A DNA stretch of 64,000 nucleotides from Bryum argenteum (taxonomy: Eukaryota; Streptophyta; Bryopsida; Bryales; Bryaceae): contig CM073322.1 of NCBI GenBank assembly GCA_037043015.1, positions 12,473,601 to 12,537,600 on the forward strand, written 5' to 3'. The notes beneath the pieces were generated by a model that saw nothing but the letters and a program-made list of their open reading frames with translations, did no database searches and was not told the DNA's origin. Below are positions 10,188-23,784 of the stretch, in pieces (the stretch's first letter is position 1; each line of letters starts with the position of its first letter). Both the position numbers and the translations under genes were made by a program.

Positions 10188-13100
10188 TATCATTATAATT
10201 TTCATGTTTTAATTATCACTCATTTGTCATTTAAGAGGCTTGATCTTGTAGACCAAAATTTTTGCCTTTTCATTGTAAAGACTTGAAAACTCTTATTTAG
10301 GAGTCAAGTGGATGACAATCTGTATTTTATAAAATACAAGGTCTCTATTACTCCTACTTTTTTGCTCTCCATGAGGTTATTTGTGTATAAGCGACAAGGA
10401 GTAGAATAGAAGAATCTACATGGCCACAATGGTAATGGATGCTTTTAGTGCATGTATTTTACATGGAACATCTCCTAATTCATTTCATTGATATTAACTT
10501 GGGCCCTCAATCAAAAATTAGAAGTTGGTGGAGGTTCTTTTATATTGCAAATGCATCCTTTTGAGAATATTATTGTTGGGGATGCTTCTAAGGTAGGAGG
10601 TTTAAAAACCAAATAACACCGAGATCCGAACACTCTATACATTCAACTAAGAGGAAATTATCAAATTGCAAATTCCTAAGTGCAAATATTTCTAGAGGGT
10701 GCCCATTGTACAAGAATGTAAATGAAAAATTGAAGTATATGTAAGCAAGTTGTGCTTTGAAAGGAGAATGTCCGATTTGAATATTAACCTGTAAAGATTC
10801 AAGAGGTCTAAATTGGGCTTATGCTATTTTGGACGGCCTAGATGAAGTGTCTAATTTTGGTATTTTGGGATACAATTTGGTGTGAGTGTAGCAATACATA
10901 GAAGTTGTATGTGGTAAAATTTGCATAGTCACAATCCATTTTTAAAGTCTTTTGAGACAATTCTTGGGTTGCAAGCCAAAACTGGGCACTTAAAATTTAA
11001 ATCTTTTAAAGAAAATTCTACATAACCAAATCACTACTTAAGTTTCGAAATGACCCAAGTTAAGAAAGTTACCAATTTTATAAGCGCATCCTCCAAAAAT
11101 TTCAAAAAAATCTTTGCAGTGCTCAAAAAAACTTGGAAGACAATCTTTTGATGTTATGATTTCTCCATTGGTAAACATTGGATGGTCAATTTTTGGAACA
11201 GAAATTAAAAATACTCTTAGGTAAAGGATCTTAGAGATGGATGTTTTAAAGTTAGGGAAATAATTCGGTTCACAACACCGGGAGTGCATAGAGATAGAAA
11301 ATTGCAGTTGTGAGGTTTCAAGCTTCTACGAACACTCAAGGATTTCTCCATGTTAATAAATGGAATTATTCAGAAAACTAATAATGTGATAATCCAACAA
11401 GATTCTTACCCTTTCATCATTAGCTAAACACATGCCATTGTCAATCACAAGTATCATGTTTTATCTTCAAGATGTCCATAAACTCCCCCAAAAGAGACGG
11501 TTGAAGAATTATATTAAAAACTCTATGTCCACATTCATGCTTGAAAGGTTATATACTTGGTTGTAAACTCCTTCATTGATATAGTTTAGAAAAAGGCACT
11601 TATGTTGGTCACAATACATCATCAACCCATCTCCTACAAGAGCCGCAATTAGGCACACACAACCAATTATCAATGGAAAAACTAAATTTGGGGAATGCTA
11701 AAACCAAGCCCTTTCATTGGTGACAATGCAAATACCAAAGTGTCGCATCATTCCTTCCACCGACCAACGACATGTTAACGGCCACATCGAGAACTTTGTC
11801 ACAAAACCAAACATGCATGCCATTGTTCATCAATTTCAGTACGCCAGTTTTGACCTTGATCCGTGCATTTGCAATAGTATTATCATATGAATCCATGCAG
11901 CATCCCAAGTGGAGAAAATTTTAAAAACTATAGACTTATGCGCAAATTACAATGTGGGTTGGTGACTTTCTTGGCACTCTAAAGAAAAAGGGCCTCTTGC
12001 CAAGAGTTCCAAAGCTAGCTTGTGTTCCAATATTTGGGAACCCTAAACCCTAAGAACAATGCCATGGTTCAAGGCAGACAGGATTCATATCTTACACACC
12101 ACATGGGACGGCTATTTCAACAGAGCTTGTTTTAACCAACAACAGCAACCGTCTTGTCGTATGACTCATTTCGTATTTATATTCCGTTTTATTTGGATGA
12201 TCAATCAATTTGAGGCCTCCATCATTTGTGTGTGCACATTGGCCCATCTCTTTCGCCCCGCCCCCCTTCCCCACTTGTTACTTACTTTTACCCGGGGATA
12301 CTTTAGAGTTGAATTTTCTTCGTCTTACGCGGACAAGTGCAACCGACCCTAAAATCTGGTAAAGACCTCTTGGCAAACATGAGATAGTGAAGTTTGTTAT
12401 TGCTTGTTGCTGACTTCCGCATTTGCAGACAAGGTTTGTATGTACCTACGAGGACCGCATTTACAAAAGCGAATGTATTCACTGCGAGCAAAGGTCTTGC
12501 ATTTCAACTTCAAGCTCGTGCTATGTAGTCAATTTTACCCAGGAGTCGCTTTAACTCCTAAACGTTCAATCTCCAAATCGCCTTGTTCGGATTGAGGTGT
12601 GGTCAAACTTCGTAATGTTTTCTTGTACTTTAATTGAATTGTAGGATCTTGAACCTAGTTACTATCACAAAGTCCTTGTGAAATTCTAAATGTTGGATTC
12701 ATATCATTTGTGAGATTGTAACATTTAAAATTGATGTAACGTTTAGACTCTTTTTTTGGAGTGCTTTGGAAGACACAACTAATGGGCGTAGCCGAAACAA
12801 TGACTCCCTTGCTTTGCTTCCTTTTAATTGACAAAGACCATTGATGCAAGCGTGGAGCCTTCCACCTCCGCTCCCCTTCGTTCGAGGACCCTTCCCCTCC
12901 CCCATCTACTTAGATCTAAAAAATTACACATTATTCACCCCATTATGCCATGGCGCAAAAGAGATACCCATTGCCATCAAGCTTTCTTCTCTTACGCTCC
13001 CAAAAATATCTTCCATTGCTTATCAAAAATATATATCCTTGTCCACACTTACTCAACATATGCCTCAACTCGACAAGTTTGCTATACGCAAAATTGTAGA

Positions 13101-14147
13101 CATGGCCTAAAACTACTCACTTTTTGCTAAGATCGAGAAAATTTTGTCATTGCTTGATCGATTGGTTCATAATCACTTACTCAACAATATAGTTGGAAGT
13201 TGGTGAAATCTACAATTTAAGGGTTTTGTCAATCTTTAGAATTTACTTTGTTCTTTAATCTCTCAATGTCCCAACCTATTTTTAAAATAACCCATTTTTG
13301 ATGAAGTGTCATAGATGAAAAGATAGGCAAGTTATTTAAAATCTCATGCGTACAATCTTGTAATATACTTATTGAGGCATTATGACTCAAAATTTAACAA
13401 CTTCTCAAAACTATCAAACTTTTCAAAATAAATAAATTATAAAAACATCATTGCAATGGTAAAACATGCCTCATGTTTCAAAACCCAAACTCTTCAAAGT
13501 TGTTGCGTGTGGATCAAAAAGTCATTTTTCTACATCCAACGCGTTCACGGGTTAAATAATTATAATAGATAATCTAATGATGAGGAAAAATAAACAAAGG
13601 TACAATACAATCCCTTGTGGAGAAAGTCATTTGTCACATAAGAAAGTTTACAAAAAACCTATACCCACTTCTCATATGCAATGACCTTGATTATTTTTGG
13701 TTCTACACTTGATATGAGAAATCAATCTCATCTTTGTGTGAGACACTTTTGATTTATTGTGTACAATTTGGTTTGTATGACACTAGAGAAAGTTTCGACA
13801 ACAACAAGACACACTTTTTTTGAAAAAAATGGAATTGCATAAAGTCACTTTTATAGAAAACAAAGATAGTCATTGAGTGAAAATCTCAAATATCATCTAT
13901 ACATCATATCCATCTCTATCTAACATAAGATTCTACTTTTGAAAAAAATAGTGACCTAGATGTGTAATGTTAGAAAAAAACTACTAGGTGGAGTGATTCA
14001 TTTTTTGGTTAGATTCTTGGAGAAGCATTTTCTAACCACTTCGGTAACAACGAAGATGATTATATCTTGTATATAAGACACCCTTGTTGGAATTTTGAAA
14101 AGGATTACTTTCTATCACCAAAACCTCCGTGTTCTTTTTCTATAACC

Positions 14148-14181
<34 letters not shown>

Positions 14182-14260
14182 TGTAGCTTCACAATTCTTT
14201 GTGAATGAGAATGGAAAGCACGCGTTCTAAATGTAAATATCACTCGATCACCTTTAATCC
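10188..14260. other. AT-rich intergenic DNA with one repeat relic
   Basis: About 10880-11320 is similar to 24780-25125 (shared 'cttttgatgttatgat', 'gggagtgcatagagataga'), so it belongs to the same dispersed family as the 24545-25147 element. An AT microsatellite, (TA)n, spans about 14146-14174. Nothing else was recognised; the frames here have no known domains. Confidence 0.5.
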
Positions 14261-15049
14261 TTAACCCCTAAACGTCCCTGGGGGTAAAACTGCGGGAAAA
14301 TTGTCAAAAAAGTCAAAAAAATTCAACTGCCAGTAAAATCAAGTGAGAGGAGTTACTCAAAAATCCAACCGTAGGATCTTCAAGAGAGGGTGCTATATTT
14401 CAAGGGTGCCAATTTTTAGGCTTGGGGGACAAAGAGGATGTGAGAAATCTAAGAAAAAGTGCCTAAAATGGAGGCTGAAATTGTATGGGCAGTTGCCCTT
14501 TTTGGAGTTTGGGGTTGAAAATCTCATCATTTGAGGCACCAAATACAAAAATGGCAATCAAGTGTCGGATAGAGAGTCAAGTTTAGAACAAAGTTCTAAA
14601 AAAAAAACACAAAAAAAAAATCTATTCCTATATCTATATCCAAATTGTTGAAAATGTGAGTTGCCCACCAACCATGCCAGCAGCTCTGACTACATAATGA
14701 ATAACTTCTTTCCAAGATTGCCCCGTTTTTTCTTTCTTGGAACCCTTCTTTCTCTACTGCCCAATATACCCTCACTGCCCCAATCACTTACCCGGAGGCA
14801 AAAATTTTATGCAAAATTTCTCAAAACTTCCAAAAACAAAAAACAATTTCACTTCAAAGAGCTCTACAAAAATTTCAGTAACACCCACGCTCATGTAGAA
14901 AAGTGCATGTAAAACTAGAGCCGATTTACTGTGATGTAGAAAAAACGCCGGATGAAAAATATGATGGATGACGTCCGTGGGAGCTGCGCAAACATCCCCA
15001 CGCCCATCCAAAATGTATCAAAACGTCCTCAGGGACGTTTAGGGGTTAA
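14261..15049. mobile_element. piggyBac-like MITE, 789 bp
   Basis: TTAA lies at both ends (14261-14264 and 15046-15049). Termini are near-perfect inverted repeats: CCCCTAAACGTCCCTG at the left and the complement of CAGGGACGTTTAGGGG at the right, with one mismatch over the next positions. There is no transposase frame, so it is non-autonomous. Confidence 0.75.
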
Positions 15050-15246
15050 ACACCCAAGAATCTGCTCTTTAGCTCTCAATGTACTCAACTTCTCACTTAT
15101 ATTTTGATGTCAAACAGGTCACCGTCTTATGATGCATTCAGAAAGTGAAATTAAACATTTCAATTCACATTTTGTATGAGTCCAAAAATTGCTATGATCC
15201 AATTTTGGGTTGCCCGTTTCAAACCTAATAGGCGTTTTAGGGTTAC
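15046..15246. mobile_element. Shortened copy of the 370-bp TTAA-ended element
   Basis: This copy starts on the TTAA shared with the preceding element. It shares 'tagctctcaatgtactcaac' and 'cacttatattttgatgtcaa' with the copies at 21962-22324 (inverted), 22468-22836 and 22922-23096. It ends in GGCGTTTTAGGGTTAC, where the terminal TTAA has mutated. About 170 bp of the family's interior is missing. Confidence 0.6.
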
Positions 15247-16809
15247 GATACTTATGAAGGGAGGCACAAAAGCATGAAGGGGAGGTTTACCTCGAAGGTA
15301 GAGCTCTATGTCTTGTTATAAAATATTTTTAGTATTATATTGGATGCAATGAATCAATTCATTTCAGATTTTCAAGGAATTGCGATGTTCTATACAAATT
15401 GCTCTGTGGCATCCATATTTTGAACTGAATCAAATTTTGGTACGGTCAAACACAAAGTCAAAATTGTGTCTAAGACCTATGAATTCTTCAACGATATGAA
15501 TTTGAAGAAGTGATTTTATTATAATTGAGAATATCATATTCCACAAGTTTCAAATCAAGCCCTGCAAATCATAGTTGAATATATAATTAATTATATGTAG
15601 AATATTATGTTCTCAAATCTCGACATCATATTCTACATATTACCCTCCAAAGGTTGTATGGAGATACTAGTAAGGTCCCTGTTGTCCCGACGAGGCAGCT
15701 CTTTATTTGGTGTTTTTCAAAAATTATCCCATCACCCTTGTTTTCGGTTCCCCATGCTCTCTAGAATATATAGCGTTCCCATCCTCCGTTCCCTTGTTCC
15801 TTATACCCTCCTCCTCTCTTCCCTTGTTAGCGGTTCTCCAATCATCCTATGTTCTCTTGTTCCAACTTCTTCGTCCCTTGACTCTTGTTCTCGGTTCCCT
15901 CTCCCCCTCCCCCAACTCCCTTTCTCGGTTCTCCGTCCTTCATTATCGGTTTTCGGTTCTCCAACTCCAACTCCCATTCACAATTCTCATCCTTCGTTGC
16001 TACTTCCCCATCATATGTTTCCTTAATCTCATGTTTACTTGTTTGTCGTTTCCATTGTCATATTTCTCAGTCCTTGTCTCCTCTTCTTCTTCTTATATTA
16101 TCTAATTAAGTCAAGGAGTTGAGTTTAAATACACCTATTCGACAAAAATTCTACAGATGAGTTAATCCAGATCTTGCAAATTGTATTCAACTTGAACATA
16201 GAAATAGGGCTATTCAATGGGATGTAAGAAGGTGAACACCACTTCAAGCACTTGAATAGCCTTATTAGAGCTTCAAAAAATGGGAGCTTAAAGTTGAGGA
16301 CTCAACACATGTGTGCATTCTTTTTTAAAAGACTAATCAACACCAAAATCTGATTTTAGTGTAGAATAGTTATTTGTAAATGTAACATAAGAAAGATGCA
16401 ACATGACCACTATTGTGAAAAGTCATGAGCATTGTTGTGTTGTGAGTGATATCAAGACACAAACTATGAAAAACATGACCATGTTGTATTTTGAGTGACT
16501 TCAAGGCATAGACTACTTTTCTATAGGTGTATCTTAAAAACTTTTGACTCAATTGAAGGTCTATAAGCAGTTACCATCCTCCTACATCCTCCTACATACC
16601 CTATTTGGTTTCTTAGAGCCTTGTCCTCATACATGAAATACTAGATCGATTTGGTCCGAGATTGTTCGTCATACTTCAATTCTTCAACTGGAATATTGGT
16701 TGTTAACAACAATCAAATATCACTTACCAAAGCTCTTCAAACTTTGTAAAACTATTCATGCCGTGTATACATGACTAAATGATAATGACCAGGACTATGA
16801 ACATGCATG
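15247..16809. other. Intergenic DNA with a 400-bp pyrimidine-rich tract
   Basis: Between about 15690 and 16100 the + strand is strongly CT-biased, with recurrent 'cggttctcc' or 'cggttccc' (near 15743, 15832, 15891, 15925, 15954). It looks like a degenerate low-complexity array. The rest shows nothing recognisable. Confidence 0.5.
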
Positions 16810-17203
16810 TATGGCCAAAAACAAGGCACCACAAGCCTTGGCTTGGTGGTTAGGGCTTAGGCCCCCAATGAGGAGGTCGTGGATTCTATTCCCCATGCCG
16901 GCGTGGTGCTCACCACTATAGTCCACCCAACTATTGTGGGGGGTCTTTGGACCTTGTTGTATGGGTACCTCAAAGCCCTTTGGGGGGATACTATGTCAAG
17001 TATCTTCAAGGCATTAGTAACTAGGCTAGAAACTAGCTTAGTTACAGTGTCCACCCTCGAGAGGGGGAAGTAGTATTGTTCCAATTTCCCCTTGTCCGGT
17101 GGCCATCGGGATATTAGCATTACGAACGGACACTTCATTCATGCCAGCCCCTTAGAAAGGGACCGGAGTTTCTATCTATCTATCTATCTATGGCCAAAAA
17201 CAA
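16810..17203 (+). mobile_element. tRNA-derived SINE, copy 1, with 15-bp target duplication
   Basis: The element (16825-17188) is flanked by identical 15-bp target duplications TATGGCCAAAAACAA (16810-16824 and 17189-17203). The head carries an A-box-like tGGCTTGGTGG and a B-box-like stretch (GTCGTGGATTC here, GTGGGTTCCATTC in copy 2) at tRNA-like spacing, so transcription was probably by RNA polymerase III. The tail is a TCTA microsatellite rather than poly(A). It encodes no protein; the 93-codon antisense frame is incidental. Confidence 0.85.
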
Positions 17204-17571
17204 ATATACACAGATTATAGCCATGAATCAACTTGCAATAAAAAATAAAATAAAAATTGAAATCCAATTCTACATGAAAGAGTCACCTTTTGATGAAATT
17301 ACTTGGATTGGGTCCTAACTAAAGAAATGCATTTTAGTAGAAACAACTTTTGTTTATGGGCATCCAAACATAGGGGTCATGTGTTACCATTGCAAGCCAA
17401 TTGTATAGAGTTTATTTTGATTAATCATCAAAATTCTTTTCTATAGATGTGAGAATTTTCATAATTAATTTTCGTAAAAAGTGGGGGCATGATATGTGAT
17501 AGAAAATTCACAAAGACTTTCACGAGAAATCTTAACTCAATGCACGAGCAATGACAACTATGGGTGGTTTC
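17204..17571. other. Intergenic DNA, nothing recognised
   Basis: AT-rich sequence between the SINE and the next TTAA-ended repeat; no gene or repeat was identified. Confidence 0.5.
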
Positions 17572-17839
17572 TTAACCCCTAACTTCCCTTAAAACCCGAA
17601 ACAGGTTTTGGAGGTTCCCGCAGGAGAAAAATTTAGCCAACTTAGACCATTATAATCTCACAAATGAGGAAGAATGAACGGTCCAAATTTAGTATGTGAG
17701 AAGAATGCCAAGTGAACTTTGAGATCTTACAGTTGAATCTTTTAAATAATGCTTAGATTGAGATTTTTTGAGCTTAATCTAAAGGAAGGTCAAATTTTGT
17801 GTCTTAGACCGTTTTGTAACAAGTAAATTCACAAGTTAA
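17572..17839. repeat. Dispersed TTAA-ended repeat, family C, copy 2
   Basis: A 268-bp segment with TTAA at both ends (17572-17575, 17836-17839). It shares the 'ttagaccattataatctcac' core and the 'aataatgcttagattgag' segment with copies near 1837 and 26749. Confidence 0.6.
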
Positions 17840-20800
17840 CCAAAAAGCTATCCAAGGGAACACAAATGGAACTACGGGACTCCATACCGATTTTATTCCA
17901 ACGCGGATCCTAATCACATACATAAACTACCGCGCATCCAATAAAAAATCGGAACGATATTTACCTAGTACCCGTTTAAACGGTAAATTGTTCAATAGAT
18001 TTTTTTTGACTCGGTGCCATCCACAATATATTTTCACGTCATGGGCGATGTGATTAATCTCGATAATGATGATGGCAATACCAACATATGCGGCACCTCA
18101 ATAGGAATGCCATGTGCAAATGATAAAAAATAGGATGTGAAAACAGTGAACACATACACATACACAATAAAGTGCATAAAATGGGAATTAAAGGGGATGT
18201 ATTCATTCCCTTTGTGAGGGGAATAAAATTTGGGAATGTCAACCCCCCAAAAAGCATTCAAACACAATCAGATCCCCCAAATCAGAATCCCTCTCATCAC
18301 TTGGATTTTTTTATAAAAGTTTTTGTAAGCTTAGTTTTGTACGCAATTGAATTGTTCTCCACTTAGATTTTTGAAGACCCTTCTAGTTAAATTTCTTCTA
18401 AGGAACATTAAATTTGGAAATGTTCGTGTTTTTTAAAGGGATATTATGCTATGTTTGGATGATTTTAAGAGTGTCTAATAAAAGGGTGCCTTGTTGTTAG
18501 AACCCCAATTTGGAAGGGATGTTGTAAGGAACTTTCTTTGTTTCCAAACATGGCATACAAGACATTATTTTTCAATTGTAAGATGTTGTACTTTTTTTTT
18601 TTTTTAATCTATAAGTAAATGTTGATATTTACCATGGCCTTTGACAACAAGCTTATGGAAGCTCAAACTCTTTCCGTTGCTCAATGAATAAATGATGATA
18701 TCTACCAAGAATCCCTCGTTTACACAAACGAAGAAAATCTCAAGAATGAATCTCGATTTCTTCGCCTAAAATCTAATAGCACGTACGGTACTTATTCGAG
18801 TCAATCCCCGTGGACCTTACGATATTTTATTTCTAACCGAAACCAAAACCCCCCATCACCCATTCGGAGTATCACAATTAATGATCAAAGCAAAGCAATT
18901 TGGGTATACCTTTTTATAGATGATCCTCTAAATTTATTTCTTCCATGGGTCCACAAACAAGGATTGTTCAAGTAAAAGCACATCAAAAGCATAAATACCA
19001 TCTCCTAAGATCAAGTACCATGACTAAAACGGCCCAAAAAACCGTGCAAATCCACCAATCACAAGTGCGCTTTTTACTAGAGAAAATTCACGGTCAAAAA
19101 AATCTTCACTTGCGTAAAAAATTAAACATATAAAAAATTAAACATATAAAAAATTGCCTTGGAAGGGGGTGTCAACGATGATCATGAACGTATATTGCAT
19201 ATGGTCAAACGTCAAAGATATGGAATCTATAACCACAATGTATTGCTTGGTTTTTCTTTTCTATTTTTCTCAATTAGATGTTTCTTTTGGGACAACCCAA
19301 ACTTTTAAAACTATTGTTTTAGGAACATTTTTGTTTTAATTCACAAATAGAACATAATGAGACAAGGTGAGGAATGAACAGTAATGAGAGTATCAATGAC
19401 GCAAACCATTTTCATTGGGTGGCTCATCCCCAGAAATAGGGGCACCCCCTCCCTTAATATTAGCCACTAAACGCCGACACCTATCACCGTGAAGGTCAAA
19501 CCTTATATTTTGAAAGATTTACCGTATTTGTATTGATTGGGTTCTTTATTGTTTCTCATTAAATGGGATTTTTCTATCTATGGTAATTCAAAATCTTTTT
19601 TGAGATTTTCGGATGTTGATCCTCAATTATTTTTTCTATGTAAAATCCTAATACCGATTTTTCCTTATTTTGTGGGTGGAAAACTTACCCATATATTTAT
19701 TTCAAGCTAATGTATTTTGGGAAAAAAAGGGAAAAAGAATTCATTGTGGAATATGATCTAGTGTAAACATAATTTGGGATGAGGACCGAGAATATGCATG
19801 TAACCTTGATACTTTGTGGATGATGAAGGAATTGTATTTTGCATTCGTGAAGAAGTTGTAGAGAAGGACTTCGGAAAGGGACTTAGAGCATGCATAGAAT
19901 GACTCGCCGGGTCGAGGAAAGCTTGTATGGTGTGTCGAAGGGGGCAACCGGGCTAGAAAGTGAGCCGACCTGTCAGTGGAGGGTGGGCGAGTAGGGCTGC
20001 GGAAGTCTTCAAAGGGTTGTTGCCACGAGGCACTCTTGCAATGGTTAATAGGAACGTCAAATGTGAGAGAAGGGATTGTAAAACTTGGAATTATGACGAG
20101 CTATTATTTCAAGGAACGTCGGCCCTCTTGGCTTGGTAGGTACATACCCTACATAGATTTCACCCTCACAGGACCTATAAACCTAGAGAAAAGCTTGATT
20201 TTTCACATAGAGGTATGCTGAAATTCAAATACAAAGGCCAGTAATTGACAATAAAAAAAGGCATGATGAATTATTGGATTACAAATCCGAACCGCGAGAT
20301 CATGCCTTCGTAACTCTTCTCCATACTCAATGAACAAAACTTGAAAAAAGAGTAAAATCTCAATTTTTGGTGAATTTTTGAAAATTCCTTGTTTTAGTTG
20401 ATTTCGGGAAGATTTGAGGATAAATGAGCATATACCATAGTTTGGACAATTTTCAAATAGTGCTTTCAAACTTCGACTGTAACTATCTCCTATTCAAGTA
20501 GGAGGAATTTTGAAGCATGAAATGACTTTTCGGGAAAGGTGTGGGAAAACTCTACAATCCTCATAAAGTTCCAACTTCATATTGTCTATATTTAGCAAGT
20601 TCAAGGTTGACCAAAGTTCAAACATCCTGTTTGGGGCTTCACTCTCATTTAGGGGTTAATCTTCATCTCCGGAGAAGAAGCATTTAGAGATGTTGTCCAA
20701 ATGCTAAATGTCTTGACTGCTTTCAAATACAGAGTGACGGTGAATTTTGGAGATAGATGATAGTGTGACATGACCGCTTACGTGACATTACTTTTTGGAA

Positions 20801-21961
20801 GGAAATCCTCCAAAGCTCTAAAGTCTCTTATCCGACCTCAAGAGGTTGGACAAGAAACTCCACCTTATGAGGGACACTTCATATGGGAAGTCAACCCATA
20901 CATGTAAGTGCAGGAGGGCAAAATTCCTCTCAACAAGATTGATTCAGTTTTTGTATGACAAGAAATGAACCAATCACAATGAAAGAATTTTTGGCCTCCT
21001 TCAACCCCATGTAAGACTTACCATCTTTGCAAAGAGTTCATAACCCAAATAATCTTCAATAAATTTTCAAATCGTATTTCATTACCTCACATCAATCAAC
21101 CATTTTCTAGGGTAAGAATTCTTGATTGAGTGGTGACCTACTCCACCACCCTTCCTTCGTTTATTGGTGACTCTACCTCAAAGCTTACACACACATATCC
21201 TTTATGATCATTAACTAATTGGAAATTATAGCACAATTATAGAAGAATATATTCTCAACAAGAGGATATATTTCCCTATTTTTGAGAATATTGGAATGGG
21301 TCGCCAAAAATCAAAATTCCTTCGTGAGGTGTCACGCAATCTCTATGCATGTCATCGTTCAATCGGTACATTCTATTAATAGTAACATAGAAAGCAAAAA
21401 GTACATGAGATTCCATTGCCTTGGTAGGACCAGGTTGAACAAAAAATAACAATGATACTAATATTTTATTTATTTTTTAATATTTTTTAAAAGTATGTCT
21501 GTTTCCTGGGGCGTTGACAAACAATGCCATGGCTAGTTTTCATATTTGGAAGCTTTGGAGACCACCCACTATTCCACAAGGCTGTTGTTTAAATATGGGA
21601 TTCATTTTTTAGAAACCCTGTTTTTTTTAATTGGCTGTTGGGGCAAATAATCTGATATGGTACAAAATAATCCCTTTTCTGGGGGACCTAAAAAGTGGTA
21701 TGGTACATGAATGGGGGTTATCGGAAATCTGGTATGGTACAATACCATGTATGCTATTTGAGCAGGCTTAGCACGGCCAGGGCTATAAACGGAGACTTGG
21801 AACCCCTATGGCTGGGCGTCTTGTTGGCATCCCTCATAGATGGGAGTCGGGGCATCGTCGAAAGAGGTTGGGTCCTCCGTTGAATGCGCTCGTCGGCTGC
21901 AGCCCCCAGTTTGTGAAAACTCAATTCGGTGGGGGCGTTGATCCATGAAGCTCCTTGAACC
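17840..21961. other. Repeat-rich intergenic DNA, no gene supported
   Basis: AT-rich sequence with a moderately GC-rich island at about 19880-20180. No frame has recognisable domains, and no flanking termini were found for the island. A TTAA-type right end ('catttaggggttaat') occurs near 20645-20660, but its partner was not located. Confidence 0.45.
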
Positions 21962-22324
21962 TTAACCCTTAAACGCCCATGGGGTCTGAAACGGGCAGCC
22001 CGAAATTGGATCACAACATCTTTTGGACTTGGGCATCATGAATAGTGCACTTTTTGAACTTGGGCATCACGAATAGACCAATCAATGATGAGCTTGCAAC
22101 CTCCTACAAGGTTATGTACAACCCCAACCTACCCACCACAATCCTTTCAAAGCACAAAATCATTCATACAAATTGTGATTTGAATTGTGAAATTTCAATT
22201 TTTTAATGCATAAGAAGAAGGTGACCAGTTAGACATCAAAATATAAGTGAAAAGTTGAGTAGAGTGAGAGCTACGGGGAAGATTCTGTTGGAATCAAGCC
22301 CCTCGGGCTTGCTTGGGCGTTTAA
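21962..22324 (-). mobile_element. 370-bp TTAA-ended element, inverted copy
   Basis: Starts TTAACCCTTAAACGCCCATG and runs as the reverse complement of the element at 22468-22836 (shared 'atcatgaatagtgcactttt', 'gaggttgcaagctcatcat' in opposite orientation). The far end stops at GGGCGTTTAA and abuts another terminus, CCCTTAAAGG, suggesting a rearranged junction. Confidence 0.65.
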
Positions 22325-22467
22325 CCCTTAAAGGTCCCTTGGAGATAGTATGTACGGTGGCGTATAATTGAGATTTGCTACCAACAAGAAACTCTATATT
22401 GTGATCTTAAAAGCTTAGTAGAACCGCATGGATTTATATGTCAACTTGTTCTTTGAACTCAAATCTA

Positions 22468-22836
22468 TTAACCCTTAAACGTTTGAGTGGCCCCGAGGAG
22501 GCCGTTTCCAAAAGAATCTCCTTTGTAGCTCTCAATGTACTCATTTTTTCACTCATATTTTAATGTCAAACTGGTCACCTTCTTGTGATGTATTCAAAAA
22601 GTGAAATTTTAGAATTCAAATCACAAATTGTATGAGTGATTTTGTGCTTTGAAAGGATTGTGGTAGGTAGGTTGGGGTTGTACAATACTTGTAGGAGGTT
22701 GCAAGCTCATCATTGATTGGATCATTCATGATGCCCAAGTTCAAAAAGTGCACTATTCATGATACCCAAGTGCAAAAGATGTTGTGATCCAATACTGGGC
22801 TGCCCAAATCCGTATAGCTAGGCGTTTAAGGGTTAA
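22468..22836 (+). mobile_element. 370-bp TTAA-ended element, best copy
   Basis: A 369-bp unit with TTAA at both ends and inverted termini CCCTTAAACG / CGTTTAAGGG. It is non-coding. A partial copy follows at 22922 to about 23096, and more copies lie at 15046 and 21962, giving four related copies in the window. Confidence 0.75.
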
Positions 22837-22921
22837 AGGTGTGCACTCATTCCAATACAACCAAAATACGTTGTATTCTAGCAACCAAAATATGGTTGTT
22901 CAGAACTTTAAGGGTTAAGGG

Positions 22922-23096
22922 TTAAATGCCCAAGCAAGCCTTAGGGGCTTTTTCGAACAAAATTTCCTATGTAGCTCTCATTGTACTCAACCTTTCACTT
23001 ATATTTTGATGTCAAACTAGTCATCTTCTTATGATGCATTCAAAAAGCATAATTTCTACAATTCAAATCACAATTTGTACGAGTGCTTTTGTGCTT
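22922..23096 (+). mobile_element. Partial 370-bp TTAA-ended element
   Basis: Starts TTAAATGCCCAAGCAAGCC and repeats the first half of the 22468 copy, then breaks off near 23096 into unrelated T-rich sequence. Three TTAA sites in a row (22908, 22915, 22922) sit at its left edge. Confidence 0.6.
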
Positions 23097-23784
23097 ATGG
23101 GCACGTCTAATTTTTTTTACGTCTAATTTTTTTTTTAATGTTTTCCATAGACTTTTGGACACAAGATATATGCATATCCAACAACATGCCTTCCGCGAGT
23201 GCATCATCAATATTAACATCAGACTTTATATTGATTGGCCCGATTTCTCGAAGTTGGGTGAAGCTCGACAAATCTTCCCAAATGCTGGCCAAGATACCTT
23301 CCATTGATTTTCATTTGGTAATATCATGAGAAAGTCATGAGAAAGTCAGCCATAGAATTCCAGGGGAACAAAATTATCTGCTTGGGAAACGGAGCCCAAC
23401 CCCCTCATTTATGGGTAACTATTTCCTTGCATAACATTCTCACCACGATTAGGGGCTTGTTTTTGTTTTCCCACAAACCCTCCTTTCTTTTTTTCAAAAA
23501 TCAAAATTTATGCTCAATAGTATATGGCATGTAGACTTTGATTAATTGGTCTATTCCAAAGGATATAGTCATCTACATGTTCATAAAACTGAATGGTACT
23601 TCAGCGCCTTGTTTTCGGCCCTATTACCGTGCTTTCAAACATTTCCACAAAGCTCGTATTTTGCAAATTGAAATTGCAAAGTACAATCCAATCTCGAACA
23701 AGTGATATATCAATGACACAACAAGTATGTGTTCAAGTATCTCAAGAACAACTTTGCAAGCTCATTCAAATTTGCAGTTGACAA
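23097..23784. other. Intergenic DNA, nothing recognised
   Basis: Small frames occur on both strands but none has a domain or a splice context. Confidence 0.45.

Noticed and set aside
11714-11908. Minus-strand 64-codon frame with a protein-like composition
   Set aside because: No family recognised, no adjoining exons or conserved motif found; could be a decayed transposon fragment but cannot be supported.
16857-17138. 93-codon frame, nearly identical to one at 25737-26018
   Set aside because: Both frames are antisense to, and inside, copies of the SINE; the shared peptide reflects repeat identity, not a gene.
22905-22926. ttaagggttaagggtt, like plant telomere repeats
   Set aside because: It lacks the TTTAGGG unit and is explained by neighbouring TTAA-element termini.
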